Part shown: positions 41,415 through 41,474 of the stretch, in pieces | Layout: the number at the start of each line of letters is the position of its first letter | Numbering within the stretch: position 1 is the stretch's first letter | Assembly (NCBI GenBank): GCA_023431285.1 | Contig: JAEYXN010000020.1 | Coordinates: 1 to 41,474, forward strand | Origin: Bacteroidota bacterium | GTDB taxonomy: Bacteria > Bacteroidota > Bacteroidia > Cytophagales > Cyclobacteriaceae | DNA length: 41,474 nt | Direction of reading: 5' to 3' | Made by a program: the position numbers and the translations under genes | Notes under the pieces: generated by a model | Database searches by the model: none | Told to the model about the DNA's origin: nothing | What the model saw: the letters and a program-made list of their open reading frames with translations, nothing else

Positions 41415-41474
41415 TCAGGGAGTACTTTCCATTTGTGCCAGGAGATAGATAAGGTAGGCGACACCATCCATCGT
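41415..41474 (-). CDS. C-terminal end of a minus-strand gene, truncated by the window
   Basis: On the minus strand the frame is open from the window edge and reads TMDGVAYLIYLLAQMESTP before TGA (41415-41417). Only 19 residues are visible, so it cannot be identified. Composition is protein-like and the position (convergent with the preceding gene, 31 bp apart) is plausible. Confidence 0.3.
   Translation of the reverse strand, partial: TMDGVAYLIYLLAQMESTP

Overview
The window looks like a chromosome segment of a member of the Bacteroidota, most likely a Cytophagales-type soil or aquatic glycan degrader. This is inferred from several things seen in the sequence. A xylanase carries a C-terminal type IX secretion sorting domain. 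Several promoters have the Bacteroidota -7 box TAnnTTTG (for example 6441-6448, 17588-17595, 36167-36174). Most genes lack a Shine-Dalgarno sequence. The families present (TonB-dependent receptor, OprO/P-like porin, GH10, GH105, GH115, REC-CRP fusion, small E/K-rich proteins) also fit. No rRNA, tRNA or CRISPR array was seen.

Layout. 1-2.5 kb holds a truncated TerB-like gene, a frameshifted periplasmic helical protein and an AI-2E/PerM-type permease. 2.6-5.1 kb is a cobalamin riboswitch driving a BtuB-like receptor, closed by a strong terminator. 5.1-10.7 kb is a phosphate regulon: an OprO/P-like porin diverges from pstS-pstC-pstA-pstB-phoU, and the shared intergenic region carries four half-sites with an exact 11-bp period (Pho box) followed by a TAnnTTTG box. 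10.7-15.6 kb holds a small charged protein, a stand-alone receiver plus membrane histidine kinase, a DUF72 protein, a sterol-desaturase-like membrane enzyme and a decayed receiver gene. 15.7-17.2 kb is a lipoprotein plus a split YeeE/YedE sulfur transporter in a translationally coupled operon. 17.3-22.8 kb (minus strand) has hpf, a REC-CRP fusion regulator, two candidate small ORFs next to strong terminators, and a trehalose synthase-maltokinase fusion.

23.2-28.5 kb is a compact glucuronoxylan operon: secreted GH10 xylanase, mannonate dehydratase (uxuA) and GH115 alpha-glucuronidase. These would cut the backbone, release the (methyl)glucuronate side chain and feed the uronate into central metabolism. 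28.6-30.8 kb has a small lipoprotein diverging from an ECF sigma factor. The sigma gene is followed by a membrane protein joining an anti-sigma-like cytoplasmic part to a periplasmic trypsin-like protease with an intact catalytic triad; a perfect 10-bp inverted repeat sits in front of the pair. 31-35.9 kb holds a small membrane protein, a DinB-like protein, an amidohydrolase lipoprotein, a histidine-kinase remnant, a GH105 hydrolase and a VOC protein.

35.9-37.05 kb is the most unusual part. A roughly 90-bp repeat family (five core copies plus partial ones) is interrupted by a segment of about 505 bp that looks like an integron gene cassette. It has G|TTA-type ends, a toxin-antitoxin module with its own leaderless-type promoter, an internally deleted RelE/ParE toxin and an attC-like fold-back site. 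37.05-41.47 kb holds a copper P-type ATPase ending exactly at the repeat array, a glucosamine-6-phosphate deaminase, an uncharacterised 264-aa protein preceded by five 11-bp direct repeats, and the edge of one more minus-strand gene.

At least four genes carry frameshifts or deletions (546-1368, 15133-15562, 33765-34191, 36399-36535), so the segment shows either real gene decay or, for the single-base cases, possible sequencing error.
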